NCBI RefSeq assembly: GCF_003604195.1
Contig: NZ_QXGR01000005.1
Span: 62,001-126,000 of the forward strand
Length of the DNA: 64,000 nucleotides
Origin: Simplicispira lacusdiani
GTDB taxonomy: Bacteria > Pseudomonadota > Gammaproteobacteria > Burkholderiales > Burkholderiaceae_C
Reading direction: 5' to 3'
Below, piece by piece: positions 53,804 through 63,080 of the stretch. The notes below the pieces were generated by a model. It was not told the DNA's origin. It saw nothing but the letters and a program-made list of their open reading frames with translations, and searched no databases. The stretch's first letter is position 1. Each line of letters opens with the position of its first letter. The position numbers and the translations under genes were made by a program.

Positions 53804-54168
53804 TGGAAATCGTCCTGGCCATCGCCATCGGCGTGCTCACGGGCTCGGGCGTGTGGCTGCTGCTGCGCCCGCGCACGTTCCAGGTCATCATGGGCCTTTC
53901 ACTGCTGTCCTACGCCGTCAATCTGTTCATCTTCAGCATGGGCCGCCTGGGCCTGCAGATGGGCAAGGTGCCGGTGCTTTCGGCCGGCGTGCCGCAGGAC
54001 CTGCAGCACTATGCCGACCCCATGCCCCAGGCCCTGGTGCTGACGGCCATCGTGATCGGCTTCGCCATGACGGCGCTGTTCCTCGTGGTGCTGCTCGCCT
54101 CGCGCGGCATGTCGGGCACCGACCATGTGGATGGCAGCCATTCGCGCGACACGCAGGAGATGCCATGA
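53803..54168 (+). CDS. mrpC: Mrp antiporter subunit C
   Basis: A 121-residue NuoK-like protein with three membrane segments (VLAIAIGVLTGSGVWLLLRP, FQVIMGLSLLSYAVNLFIFS, ALVLTAIVIGFAMTALFLVV). The family segment DPMPQALVLTAIVIG is present. Start overlaps the mrpA stop (TGATG) and its own stop overlaps the mrpD start (ATGA), so all are coupled. Confidence 0.94.
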   Translation: MEIVLAIAIGVLTGSGVWLLLRPRTFQVIMGLSLLSYAVNLFIFSMGRLGLQMGKVPVLSAGVPQDLQHYADPMPQALVLTAIVIGFAMTALFLVVLLASRGMSGTDHVDGSHSRDTQEMP

Positions 54169-55898
54169 CCGCGGCCAGCCTGCTCGACGCCCTCGCGCAA
54201 TCGGCGGCACACCTGATGCCGCACCTCATGCTCGCGCCCATCGCGCTGCCGCTGCTCACGGCGGCGCTGATGCTGCTGCTGCGCGAGGAGCAACAGCGCC
54301 TCAAGATCGCGCTGAACCTGCTGTCCACCGCCCTGGGCCTGGCCGTCGCCGTGGCCCTGCTGGCCTGGAGCAGCGACGCCGGCGCGCCCAGCACGCTGGG
54401 CGTGTACCTGCCCGGCAACTGGCCCGCGCCATTCGGCATCGTGCTCGCGCTCGACCGGCTCTCGGCGCTCATGCTCGTGCTCACCAGCACCGTGGCCCTG
54501 GCCTCGATCGTGTTCGCCACATCGCGCTGGCACCGCGCGGGTGTGCACTACCACCCGCTGTTCCAATTCCAGCTCATGGGCCTGGCGGGCGCTTTCCTCA
54601 CGGCCGACCTGTTCAACCTGTTCGTGTTCTTCGAGATCATGCTCGCCGCCTCCTACGGGCTGCTGCTGCACGGCTCGGGGCGCGCGCGCGTGCAGGCGGG
54701 GCTGCATTACATCGCCATCAACCTGGCCGCCTCCTCGCTGTTTCTCATTGGCGTGTCCATGCTCTACGGCATCACCGGCACGCTCAACATGGCCGACCTC
54801 GCGCGCGCCATTCCCCAGGTGGCCGCCGGCGACCGGGGCCTGCTGCACGCGGCGGCGGGCATCCTGGCCACGGCCTTCCTGATCAAGGCCGCCGTATGGC
54901 CGCTCAACTTCTGGCTCGTGCCCGCCTACAGCGCCGCCACGGCCCCCGTGGGCGCGCTGTTCGCGCTCATGACCAAGGTGGGCGTCTACACCCTGCTGCG
55001 GCTGTGGACGCTGATGTTCGGCAGCGAGGCGGGTGCATCGGCCCTGTTCGGCGGAGCGTGGCTCATCGGCGGCGGCATGCTCACCATGGCGTTCGGCGCC
55101 ATCGGCATGCTCGGATCGCAGCGCCTCACCCACCTCGCGGGCTTCGCCGCCGTGCTCTCGTCGGGCACGCTGCTCGCGGCCGTGGGCATGGGCCAGGGCG
55201 CGCTCACGGCCGCGCTGCTGTACTACCTGCCCAGTTCCACGCTGGCCGTCAGCAGCCTGTTCCTGCTGGCCGACCTGATCGAGCGCTGGCGCAACGACGG
55301 CACCAGCACCGACCCGGACGACGAGGACGCCCCCTTCCTCAACCCCGAGCTGCTGCCCACGCAGGGCATGAACCTCGACGACGACGAGGAGGTGCTGATC
55401 GGCCGCGTCATCCCCGCCGCCGCCGCCTTCCTGGGCCTTGCGTTCATGGTGTGCACCCTGGTCATCGCCGGGTTGCCGCCCCTGTCGGGCTTCGTGGGCA
55501 AGGTGGCCATGCTCACGGCGCTGCTTAACCCGCTGGGACTGGGCGCATCCGACGGCCTGAACCCAGGCCCTGCTGGCTGGGGCCTGCTGGCCCTCATGAT
55601 CGGCACGGGCCTGCTCGCGCTGATCGCCCTCACGCGAGCGGGCGTGCGCCACTTCTGGGCCGCGCACGACCGGGCCACGCCCCGGCTGCGGGTGCTCGAA
55701 GGCCTGCCCATCGCGGCGCTGCTGCTGGCCTGCGTGGCCCTCACCTTCCAGGCCGGTCCCATGCTGGGGTTCACCCAGGCCACGGCCAGGGCGCTGCACG
55801 CGCCCGGCGCCTATGTGCACGCCGTGATGTCTGCCACGCCCATTCCGGGGCCTGTGTCGCGGCCCGCGACAGCCGCACCAGGGGAGAAGGCACCATGA
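54165..55898 (+). CDS. mrpD: Mrp antiporter subunit D
   Basis: A 577-residue NuoN/NuoM-like membrane subunit. Core motifs include LFNLFVFFEIMLAASYGLLL (with the conserved Glu), LIKAAVWPLNFWLVPAYSAA and the C-terminal IAGLPPLSGFVGKVAMLTAL. A charged cytoplasmic insert (about 375-410, DPDDEDAPFLNPELLPTQG) is longer than in Bacillus MrpD and typical of the proteobacterial group. Start and stop overlap its neighbours by 4 nt. Confidence 0.94.
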   Translation: MTAASLLDALAQSAAHLMPHLMLAPIALPLLTAALMLLLREEQQRLKIALNLLSTALGLAVAVALLAWSSDAGAPSTLGVYLPGNWPAPFGIVLALDRLSALMLVLTSTVALASIVFATSRWHRAGVHYHPLFQFQLMGLAGAFLTADLFNLFVFFEIMLAASYGLLLHGSGRARVQAGLHYIAINLAASSLFLIGVSMLYGITGTLNMADLARAIPQVAAGDRGLLHAAAGILATAFLIKAAVWPLNFWLVPAYSAATAPVGALFALMTKVGVYTLLRLWTLMFGSEAGASALFGGAWLIGGGMLTMAFGAIGMLGSQRLTHLAGFAAVLSSGTLLAAVGMGQGALTAALLYYLPSSTLAVSSLFLLADLIERWRNDGTSTDPDDEDAPFLNPELLPTQGMNLDDDEEVLIGRVIPAAAAFLGLAFMVCTLVIAGLPPLSGFVGKVAMLTALLNPLGLGASDGLNPGPAGWGLLALMIGTGLLALIALTRAGVRHFWAAHDRATPRLRVLEGLPIAALLLACVALTFQAGPMLGFTQATARALHAPGAYVHAVMSATPIPGPVSRPATAAPGEKAP

Positions 55899-56395
55899 AG
55901 TGGCTCTTGAACGCGCTGTTGCCCGCGCCGCTGCTGTCGGCGGCGCTGTTCATCCTGTGGCTGCTGCTCAACCGCTCGGCGAGCCCGGGCCAGTTGATCC
56001 TCGCGGCCATCCTGGCGCTCGCGATTCCGGTGCTCACGCGGGGCCTGCGGCCGTTGCCCGTGCGCATCCGCCGGCCCGGCATGGTGCTGCGCCTGGGCCT
56101 CACGGTGATGGCCGACACGGTCGAATCCAACCTTGCTGTGGTGCGTTTCCTGCTGCTGCCCCGGCTGCGCCGCCACCCGCCGGCCTTCGTGCACATTCCA
56201 CTGGAACTGCGCGACCCCAACGCGCTGGCCGTGCTGGCCATGATCGTGTGCATCACCCCGGGCACGGCCTGGGCCGAGCTCGCACGCGACCGCTCGGCCC
56301 TGATGCTGCATGTGCTGGAGGTGGGTGACCCGCAGGCCATCATCGACCACGTCAAGACGCGCTACGAGCGCCCCCTGATGGAGATATTCGAATGA
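55895..56395 (+). CDS. mrpE: Mrp antiporter subunit E
   Basis: A 166-residue protein with two N-terminal membrane segments (LLPAPLLSAALFILWLLLN and LILAAILALAIPVLTRGL). A soluble domain follows with SNLAVVRFLLLPRLRRHPPA and MIVCITPGTAWAEL, the MrpE signature. It is an accessory subunit needed for complex assembly. It overlaps mrpD and mrpF by 4 nt each. Confidence 0.93.
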   Translation: MKWLLNALLPAPLLSAALFILWLLLNRSASPGQLILAAILALAIPVLTRGLRPLPVRIRRPGMVLRLGLTVMADTVESNLAVVRFLLLPRLRRHPPAFVHIPLELRDPNALAVLAMIVCITPGTAWAELARDRSALMLHVLEVGDPQAIIDHVKTRYERPLMEIFE

Positions 56396-56673
56396 CCTCT
56401 CCCGTGCTGTCCTGGGCCCTGCCCCTGGCCATGGCCCTGCTGGCGCTGGCCATGGTGTTCACGCTGGTGCGCCTGCTGCGCGGCCCCACGGCGCAGGACC
56501 GGGTGCTTGCGCTCGACTGCATGTACCTCAACGGCATGCTGCTCATGCTCGTGCTGGGAATCCAGCAGGGCAGCAGCCACTACTTCGAGGCCGCGCTGCT
56601 GGTGGCGCTGTTCGGCTTCGTGGGCTCCACGGCCATGGCCAAGTTCCTGCTGCGCGGGGAGGTCATCGAATGA
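56392..56673 (+). CDS. mrpF: Mrp antiporter subunit F
   Basis: A 93-residue protein with three membrane helices. The family segment FTLVRLLRGPTAQDRVLALD, with the conserved Arg-Gly-Pro and Asp, is present, followed by FGFVGSTAMAKFLLRGEVIE at the C-terminus. Overlaps of 4 nt on both sides keep it in the operon. Confidence 0.93.
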   Translation: MTSPVLSWALPLAMALLALAMVFTLVRLLRGPTAQDRVLALDCMYLNGMLLMLVLGIQQGSSHYFEAALLVALFGFVGSTAMAKFLLRGEVIE

Positions 56674-57041
56674 CGGGCTTCGCGCTGCCGCTGTGGGCCG
56701 AGATCGTGGTCGGCACCCTGGTGCTGCTGGGCGCGGGCATCGCGCTGGTGGGCTCGCTCGGGCTGCTGCGCCTGTCCACCTACTTCGAGCGCGTGCACGC
56801 GCCGTCGATCATCGCCACCATGGGCTGCTGGTGCATCATGCACGCGAGCATCCTGTACTTCTCGCTGCTGGGCCGCCACCTGGCGCTGCACCCGCTGCTG
56901 ATCGCGCTGTTCGTTGCCATCACGGTGCCCGTCACCAACATCTTCCTCATGCGCGCGGCCCTGTTCCGCGCCCGCCGCGCCGGCCTGAACGTGCCGCCCA
57001 GCCTGAGCCGTACCATTCCGCCCACGCCCGAGAACTCCTGA
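56670..57041 (+). CDS. mrpG: Mrp antiporter subunit G
   Basis: A 123-residue protein with three membrane helices and the MrpG pattern GSLGLLRLSTYFERVHAPSI (usual form LGxLRLPDxYxRxHA), then ITVPVTNIFLMRAAL. It is the last gene of the operon; a degenerate repeat copy follows its stop. Confidence 0.93.
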   Translation: MTGFALPLWAEIVVGTLVLLGAGIALVGSLGLLRLSTYFERVHAPSIIATMGCWCIMHASILYFSLLGRHLALHPLLIALFVAITVPVTNIFLMRAALFRARRAGLNVPPSLSRTIPPTPENS

Positions 57042-57090
57042 ATTCATAGCTTGCAGCGCGCTCTGCGACTGCCTTTGCGGCCAATTTCAT
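57041..57090. repeat. Degenerate repeat copy between mrpG and the oxoprolinase gene
   Basis: TTCATAGCTTGCAGCGCG and GCGGCCAATTTCATT keep the core and tail of the element; the middle has diverged. It lies between convergent genes. Confidence 0.45.
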
Positions 57091-60000
57091 TCAAAATTGC
57101 TCGGGTGCGCCAAACCCGCCGCCCCCGGGGGTGTGGATCTCGAACACATCGCCCGGCTGCATGGCCGCCTGGCCGATGTGGCCGAGCTGCTCCACGCCGC
57201 CATCGGCGCGCACCACCCGGTTCAGGCCCCATTGCCCGCCCTGGCCGCCCGCCATGCCGAAGGCACCGTGGACCCGACCGTTGGAGAGGATGCTGGCCGT
57301 CATCGGTTCCAGGAAGCGCACGCGGCGCATGCCGCCGTCGCCGCCACGCCAGCGCCCCGCGCCGCCCGATCCCTGGCGAATGGCGTAGCTCTCCAGCCGC
57401 ACCGGGAAGCGGAATTCCAGCACCTCGGGGTCGGTCAGGCGCGAATTGGTCATGTGGGTCTGCACCACGCTCGTGCCCGCGAAGCCGCCCACCAGCGCCC
57501 CGGCATCGTCGAACACGCCGCCCGCGCCGCTGCCGCCGGAGATGGTCTCGTAGTACTGGTGGCGCGCGTTGCCGAAGGTGAAGTTGTTCATGGTCGGCTG
57601 GCCGCCGGCCATCACGCCGAGCGCACCGAGCAGCGCGTTGGTGATGCAGGTGGAGGTTTCCACGTTGCCCGCCACCACCGAGGCCGGCGGGTTGGGGTTG
57701 AGCATGGAGCCCGGCGGGATGATCACCTTGAGCGGCTTGAGGCAGCCGGCGTTGAGCGGGATGTCGTCGTCCACCAGGCAGCGGAACACGTAGAGCACCG
57801 CCGCCATGCACACCGCCGTGGGCGCGTTGAAGTTGTTCGCCTGCTGCGCGCTGGTGCCGGTGAAGTCGATCTCGGCGCTGCGGCTGGTGGCGTCGATGCG
57901 AACCGCCACCTGGATCTGCGCGCCATTGTCCAGTGGCAGCGTGAAACGGCCGTCCTGCAGGCGGGCTGCCAGGCGCGTGATGGCGCGGCGCACCGACTCC
58001 TCGGCGTTGTCCTGCACATGGCCCATGTAGGCCTGCACCACGTCCAGGCCGAACTGCGCCACCATGCGGTGCAGCTCCTGCACGCCCTTCTCGTTCGCGG
58101 CGATCTGGGCCTTCAGGTCGGCCAGGTTCTGCTGCGGGTTGCGCGAGGGGTATTCACCGCTGGACAGCAGCGCCAGGATCTCGGCCTCGCGCAGCACGCC
58201 GGCGTCCACCAGCTTGAAGTTCTGGATCTGCACGCCCTCCTCCTCGATGCGCGTGGAGAACGGCGGCATGGAGCCCGGCGTGGTGCCACCCACGTCGGCA
58301 TGGTGGCCCCGGCTGCCCACGTAGAAGGTGGGCCGGTCCGCGCCGTCCACATAGACCGGCGTGATGACGGTGATGTCGGGCAGGTGCGTGCCGCCGTGGT
58401 AGGGGTCGTTGAGCACAAACACATCACCCGGCCGCATGGTGCCCGCGTTGTCGCGGATCACGGTCTGGATGCTCTCACCCATGCTGCCCAGGTGCACCGG
58501 CATGTGCGGCGCGTTGGCGATGAGGTGGCCCTCGGCGTCGAACAGCGCGCACGAAAAGTCGAGCCGCTCCTTGATGTTCACCGAGTAGGCCGTGTTCTGC
58601 AGCTGCAGGCCCATCTGCTCGGCGATGTTCATGAACAGGTTGTTGAACACCTCCAGCAGCACCGGGTCCACCGTGGTGCCCGCCGCATGGCGCACGGCGC
58701 GCGGCGCGCGGCGCTGCAGCAGCAGATGGTCCAGTTCCGTGAGCCGCGCCTCCCAGCCGGGCTCGACGATGGTCGTCGCGTTCTTCTCGGCGATGATGGC
58801 CGGGCCGGCGATCAGGTCGCCGGGGCGCAGGTCTTCGCGCACCACCAGGGCCGCGTCGTGCCAGGCGGCCATGCCGTCCAGGCCGGCGGTGTACATGCGC
58901 ACGGTGTCGCGCCGGGGCACCGCGCGTTCCGGGTGCAGGGCGTGGCGCGGCTCGGCCGGCGCATCGCCCGCCACCACGGCCTCGACCGACACGGCCTCCA
59001 CCACCAGGGCCTTGCCCTGCATGAGGAAGGCATAGCGCTGGCGGTAGGCGGCCTCGAAGCCGGCCACGAGCGCGGCCATGCCCGCCGCCGCATCCTGCAG
59101 CAGCGCATCCGGGGCATCGACCACCAGGGCCGCGTCCGAGCCTTCATAGCGCACATGCACGCGCCGGCGCACCGCCACCGTGCCCGCGCCCACCTGCTGG
59201 CGCGCCAGATCGGTGCGCGCCGCCTCGGCCAGCGCGTCGAGCGCGGCCTGCACGGTGCCCAGGGCCTCGGGGGCGAGCCGGCATTCCACCGCCTGTTCGC
59301 GGATCAGGCTCTGGTCGGCCAGGCCCATGCCGTAGGCCGAGAGCACGCCCGCCAGCGGATGCACCAGCACCTGCGGCATGCCCAGCGCATCGGCCACCAG
59401 GCAGGCATGCTGGCCGCCCGCGCCGCCGAAGCACTGCAGGGTGTAGCGCGTCACGTCGTAGCCGCGCGCCACGCTGATCTTCTTGATGGCATTGGCCATC
59501 TGCTGCACGGCGATCTGGACGAAGCCATGGGCCACGTCCTCGGCCGTGCGCCCCGTCTGCGCCGCCAACGCGCCGAAGCGCTGCGCCACCACGGCGCCGT
59601 CGAGCGGCTCGTCGGCGCCGTGGCCGAACACGCGCGGGAAGTGCGCGGGCTGGATCTTGCCCACCATCACGTTGGCATCGGTCACGGCCAGCGGGCCGCC
59701 GCGCCGGTAGCTGGCCGGGCCGGGGTTGGCGCCCGCGCTCTCGGGGCCAACGCGGAAGCGCGCGCCGTCAAAGCCGAGGATGGAGCCGCCGCCCGCCGCC
59801 ACGGTGTGGATGCTCATCATGGGCGCGCGCATGCGCACGCCGGCCACCTGGGTCTCGAACTCGCGCTCGAACGCGCCGGCGTAGTGGCTCACGTCGGTGC
59901 TGGTGCCGCCCATGTCGAAGCCGATCACGCGCGCGTGGCCCGCCAGCTCGGCCGTGCGTGCCATGCCCACGATGCCGCCCGCCGGGCCCGAGAGGATGGC

Positions 60001-60783
60001 GTCCTTGCCCTGGAACACGCGCGCATCGGTCAGGCCGCCCGAGGACTGCATGAAGAACAGCTTCACGCCCGGCATCTCGGCCGCCACCTGCTCGACATAG
60101 CGGCGCAGGATGGGCGAGAGGTAGGCGTCGACCACGGTGGTGTCGCCCCGGCCGACGAACTTCATCATGGGGCTGGTCTGGTGCGAGGTGCTGACCTGCG
60201 TGAAACCCGCCTGGCGCGCCAGCCGGGCCGCTGCCTGCTCGTGCTGCGTGTAGCGGTAGCCATGCATGAAGACGATGGCCACGCTGCGCAGGCCGGTGTC
60301 GTAGGCACCCCAGAGGCGCTCCTTCAGGTGCTCTTCGTCCAGCGGTTCGATCACGTCGCCGTGCGCACCGATGCGCTCCTGCGCCTCGACCACGCGGCTG
60401 TAGAGCAGCTCGGGCAGCACGATGTGGCGGTCGAAGATGCGCGGGCGGTTCTGGTAGGCGATGCGCAGCGCGTCGCGGAAGCCCTGCGTGGTCACCAGCA
60501 GCGTGGGCTCGCCCTTGCGCTCCAGCAGCGCGTTGGTGGCCACCGTAGTGCCCATCTTCACGCACTCCACCAGGTCGGGCGTGACCGGCGCGCCCGGCGC
60601 CAGCCCCAGCAGGTAGCGGATGCCGGCGACCGCCGCGTCGCGGTACTGCTCGGGGTTGTCGGACAGCAGCTTGTGCGTGACGAGCTGGCCGTCGGGGCGC
60701 TTGCCCACCACGTCGGTGAAGGTGCCGCCCCGGTCGATCCAGAACTGCCAGCGGGCGGGCTGTGGGGTGTGCGTGGTGGTCAT
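57091..60783 (-). CDS. 5-oxoprolinase/hydantoinase-type enzyme, HyuA and HyuB domains fused
   Basis: A 1230-residue enzyme. The HyuA part (1 to about 690) begins [20 protein letters not shown], with [25 protein letters not shown] and [15 protein letters not shown], the ATP-binding acetokinase-like fold. The HyuB part (about 705-1225) has [40 protein letters not shown] and GRWRGGDGG. Single-chain fusions of this length match ATP-dependent 5-oxoprolinases (OPLAH, about 1290), which open 5-oxoproline to glutamate; hydantoin or acetone-type substrates are alternatives. The ribosome site is weak, because a repeat copy lies directly upstream. A MarR-like gene upstream and a TRAP transporter beyond it suggest uptake plus breakdown of one compound. 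Confidence 0.88.
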   Translation of the reverse strand: MTTTHTPQPARWQFWIDRGGTFTDVVGKRPDGQLVTHKLLSDNPEQYRDAAVAGIRYLLGLAPGAPVTPDLVECVKMGTTVATNALLERKGEPTLLVTTQGFRDALRIAYQNRPRIFDRHIVLPELLYSRVVEAQERIGAHGDVIEPLDEEHLKERLWGAYDTGLRSVAIVFMHGYRYTQHEQAAARLARQAGFTQVSTSHQTSPMMKFVGRGDTTVVDAYLSPILRRYVEQVAAEMPGVKLFFMQSSGGLTDARVFQGKDAILSGPAGGIVGMARTAELAGHARVIGFDMGGTSTDVSHYAGAFEREFETQVAGVRMRAPMMSIHTVAAGGGSILGFDGARFRVGPESAGANPGPASYRRGGPLAVTDANVMVGKIQPAHFPRVFGHGADEPLDGAVVAQRFGALAAQTGRTAEDVAHGFVQIAVQQMANAIKKISVARGYDVTRYTLQCFGGAGGQHACLVADALGMPQVLVHPLAGVLSAYGMGLADQSLIREQAVECRLAPEALGTVQAALDALAEAARTDLARQQVGAGTVAVRRRVHVRYEGSDAALVVDAPDALLQDAAAGMAALVAGFEAAYRQRYAFLMQGKALVVEAVSVEAVVAGDAPAEPRHALHPERAVPRRDTVRMYTAGLDGMAAWHDAALVVREDLRPGDLIAGPAIIAEKNATTIVEPGWEARLTELDHLLLQRRAPRAVRHAAGTTVDPVLLEVFNNLFMNIAEQMGLQLQNTAYSVNIKERLDFSCALFDAEGHLIANAPHMPVHLGSMGESIQTVIRDNAGTMRPGDVFVLNDPYHGGTHLPDITVITPVYVDGADRPTFYVGSRGHHADVGGTTPGSMPPFSTRIEEEGVQIQNFKLVDAGVLREAEILALLSSGEYPSRNPQQNLADLKAQIAANEKGVQELHRMVAQFGLDVVQAYMGHVQDNAEESVRRAITRLAARLQDGRFTLPLDNGAQIQVAVRIDATSRSAEIDFTGTSAQQANNFNAPTAVCMAAVLYVFRCLVDDDIPLNAGCLKPLKVIIPPGSMLNPNPPASVVAGNVETSTCITNALLGALGVMAGGQPTMNNFTFGNARHQYYETISGGSGAGGVFDDAGALVGGFAGTSVVQTHMTNSRLTDPEVLEFRFPVRLESYAIRQGSGGAGRWRGGDGGMRRVRFLEPMTASILSNGRVHGAFGMAGGQGGQWGLNRVVRADGGVEQLGHIGQAAMQPGDVFEIHTPGGGGFGAPEQF

Positions 60784-60788
60784 GGTGT

Positions 60789-60849
60789 GCTATTGATAAG
60801 ATAGCTACTAGTGCTTACCAGTAAAGCGCTAGAGCCCGATTTCGTTCAA
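60789..60849. repeat. Dispersed palindromic repeat, copy between regulator and oxoprolinase genes
   Basis: GCTATTGATAAGATAGC, then TACTAGTGCTTACCAGTAAAGC, GCTAGAGCCCGATTTCG. It fills nearly the whole gap of about 60 bp between the two minus-strand genes and overlaps the regulator stop codon by a few bases. Confidence 0.8.
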
Positions 60850-61379
60850 AGCGACGCGGCCGCGCGCGCCGCCTGGTCGTACATGCCCGAGAGCACGCGC
60901 AGCAGGCGCGCCAGCTCGCCGATGTCGCGGTTCAGCGCATCATCGGCTTTGAGCGCGTCGATCAGACAGCTTTCGCGGATCTCGCGGTAGCGCTGCACGT
61001 AGGCGCGGCCGGTGTCGGTGGCCGCGTAGGTCACTTCCTTGCCGTTCTTGTGCGAGGCGACCACGCCCAGGCCCTGGAGCTTCTTGAGCGCGTAGTTCAC
61101 CAGGTGCGTGTCCTCCACGTTCATGATGAAGCAGATGTCGGCCAGGCGCTTGTCGCGCGCGCGGTGCGTGACGTGGTGCAGCACCAGCACGTCCAGCGGC
61201 GTGAGGTCCTTCAGGCCCGCCGCCGCCATGCAATGCGCCACCCAGCGGTGGAAGGCATTGCCGGCCACGATGAGGCCGAACTCGAACTCGCTCATCTCGG
61301 CGCTCTGCGCCGACACCAGGTGCGCCGACGACACGATGGGCCCGGAGGATTCAGACTTGGATCGCGCCGCAGGTTTCAT
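60846..61379 (-). CDS. MarR-like winged-helix transcriptional regulator
   Basis: A 177-residue protein. The winged-helix core (about 60-130) reads LTPLDVLVLHHVTHRARDKR, then LADICFIMNVEDTHLVNYAL and KKLQGLGVVASHKNGKEVTY, the MarR-type layout with a beta wing. A variable Ser-rich N-terminus precedes it. The ATG was preferred over a TTG three codons earlier; TGGAG lies about 9 nt upstream. It is divergent from the TRAP transporter genes and upstream of the oxoprolinase gene, so it probably controls both. The ligand is unknown. Confidence 0.83.
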   Translation of the reverse strand: MKPAARSKSESSGPIVSSAHLVSAQSAEMSEFEFGLIVAGNAFHRWVAHCMAAAGLKDLTPLDVLVLHHVTHRARDKRLADICFIMNVEDTHLVNYALKKLQGLGVVASHKNGKEVTYAATDTGRAYVQRYREIRESCLIDALKADDALNRDIGELARLLRVLSGMYDQAARAAASL

Positions 61380-61565
61380 GGAAGACAACTCCAGGGTGGG
61401 TGGGCTGGCACGGAATGTGTATGCCGATTCATTGTAGGCAAGTCAAAAACAAATTGTCGGTAATTTGTCGACATTCAGGATAAACACCTACGCCCTGGCG
61501 GCAGGCGTCCCGCTACAGTGATTTCCTGCCCTCGTTCCTTCCAACCCATCTTGCGGAGTCCTTCC

Positions 61566-62549
61566 ATGCAGCGTCGATTCTTCCCCGCCACCGCGCTCGC
61601 CCTGGCCCTGGCCTGCGGCCTGTCCATCTCCCCCGCCATGGCCCAGACCAAATGGGATCTGGCCGCCGCCTACCCGGCCACCAACTTCCACAGCGAGAAC
61701 ATGGCCCAGTTGGCGAGCGATGTGGACAAGGCCACCGGCGGCAAGCTCAAGATCACGCTGCACGCCAACGCCGCGCTCTTCAAGGCGCCCGAGATCAAGC
61801 GCGCCGTGCAGGGCGGCCAGGCCCAGATGGGTGAGATCCTCCTGGCCAACTTCCAGAACGAATGGCAGTTGTTCGGCACCGACGGCCTGCCCTTCCTGGC
61901 CACCAGCTACGACGACTCGAAGAAGCTCTACCAGGCGCAGAAGCCCTTCCTGGAGAAGAAGCTCGCCGAACAGGGCATGGTGCTGCTCTACGCCGTGGCC
62001 TGGCCGCCCCAGGGCATCTACACCAAGAAGCCGGTGAACGCCGCGGCCGACCTCAAGGGCATCAAGTGGCGCGCCTACAGCCCGGCCACCTCGCGCATCG
62101 CCGAACTGGTGGGCGCGCAGCCGGTCACCGTGCAGGCGGCCGAGTTCTCGCAGGCGCTCGCCACGGGCGTGGTCGAATCGACCATGACCTCGGGCGCCAC
62201 GGGCGTGGACAGCAAGCTCTACGAGCACCTGAAGTACTACTACGACACCCAGGCCTGGCTGCCCAAGAACGCGGTGATCGTGAACAAGAAGGCCTTCGAC
62301 GCGCTCGACAAGCCCAGCCAGGACGCCCTGCTCAAGGCCGGTGCCGACGCCGAGGCGCGCGGCTGGGCTGCCAGCCAGAAGGTGAACACCGAGACACTGG
62401 AAAAGCTCAAGGCCAATGGCATGCAGGTGCTGCCGCCGTCGGCGCAGCTCAAGGCCGACATGGCCAAGGTGGGTGACGCCATGCTCAAGGAATGGCTGGA
62501 CAAGGCCGGCCCCGATGGCAAGGCCCTGATCGACGCCTTCCGCAAGTAA
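61566..62549 (+). CDS. TRAP transporter solute-binding protein (DctP family)
   Basis: A 327-residue periplasmic protein. Signal peptide: RRFFPATALALALACGLSIS, ending PAMAQ. The mature part begins KWDLAAAYPATNFHSENMAQ, with TGGKLKITLHANAALFKAPE and the carboxylate-binding region LKGIKWRAYSPATSRIAELV. A GGAG 7 nt upstream supports the start, which was chosen over a longer frame. It captures an organic acid for the DctQM membrane parts that follow. Substrate cannot be read from sequence; the nearby oxoprolinase makes 5-oxoproline a candidate. Confidence 0.92.
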   Translation: MQRRFFPATALALALACGLSISPAMAQTKWDLAAAYPATNFHSENMAQLASDVDKATGGKLKITLHANAALFKAPEIKRAVQGGQAQMGEILLANFQNEWQLFGTDGLPFLATSYDDSKKLYQAQKPFLEKKLAEQGMVLLYAVAWPPQGIYTKKPVNAAADLKGIKWRAYSPATSRIAELVGAQPVTVQAAEFSQALATGVVESTMTSGATGVDSKLYEHLKYYYDTQAWLPKNAVIVNKKAFDALDKPSQDALLKAGADAEARGWAASQKVNTETLEKLKANGMQVLPPSAQLKADMAKVGDAMLKEWLDKAGPDGKALIDAFRK

Positions 62550-62552
62550 GCG

Positions 62553-63062
62553 ATGCGCCGTCTGCTCGACGCCTTGTACGACAGCGCCGCCGCCCTGGCG
62601 GCGCTTTTCATGGTGGCCCTCTTGGGCATGGTGCTGCTGTCCATCGCCAGCCGGCAACTGCACTTCCATGTGCCCGGCACGGACGCCTACGCCGGCTACC
62701 TGATGGCGGCCACCGGCTTCCTGGCGCTGGCCCACACGCTCAAGCGCGGCGAGCATATCCGCGTGACGCTGCTGCTGGGCATGCTCACGGGGCGCTGGAA
62801 GAAAGCCTTCGAGGTGTGGGCGCTGGCCGCGGCCTCGCTGCTGGCCGGGCTGTTCGCCTTCTACAGCTGCAAGCTGGCCTGGCAGTCGCACGAATTCCAC
62901 GACATCTCCACCGGCAGCGACGCCACGCCGCTGTGGATTCCGCAGATCGCCATGGCGCTGGGCACGGTGGTGCTGGCCATTGCCTTCATCGACGAGCTGG
63001 TGCTGGAACTGCGCGGCCGGCGAGCCCAGGCGGCGCATGGCGAAGCCCTGCGCAACGAATGA
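62553..63062 (+). CDS. TRAP transporter small membrane subunit (DctQ)
   Basis: A 169-residue protein with four membrane helices. The segment GYLMAATGFLALAHTLKRGE, then HIRVTLLLGML, is the DctQ core (usual form with a conserved Arg-x-x-His). A basic tail follows. The start is 3 nt after the binding-protein stop, so the genes are one operon. Confidence 0.9.
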   Translation: MRRLLDALYDSAAALAALFMVALLGMVLLSIASRQLHFHVPGTDAYAGYLMAATGFLALAHTLKRGEHIRVTLLLGMLTGRWKKAFEVWALAAASLLAGLFAFYSCKLAWQSHEFHDISTGSDATPLWIPQIAMALGTVVLAIAFIDELVLELRGRRAQAAHGEALRNE

Positions 63063-63080
63063 ACCGGAGGGCTACCCGCC

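Noticed and set aside
57097..60804. Plus-strand open frame of 1235 codons opposite the oxoprolinase gene
   Set aside because: His/Ala/Arg-rich translation without any domain; it mirrors the codon structure of the real minus-strand gene, which has clear HyuA and HyuB motifs. High GC content produces such antisense frames.
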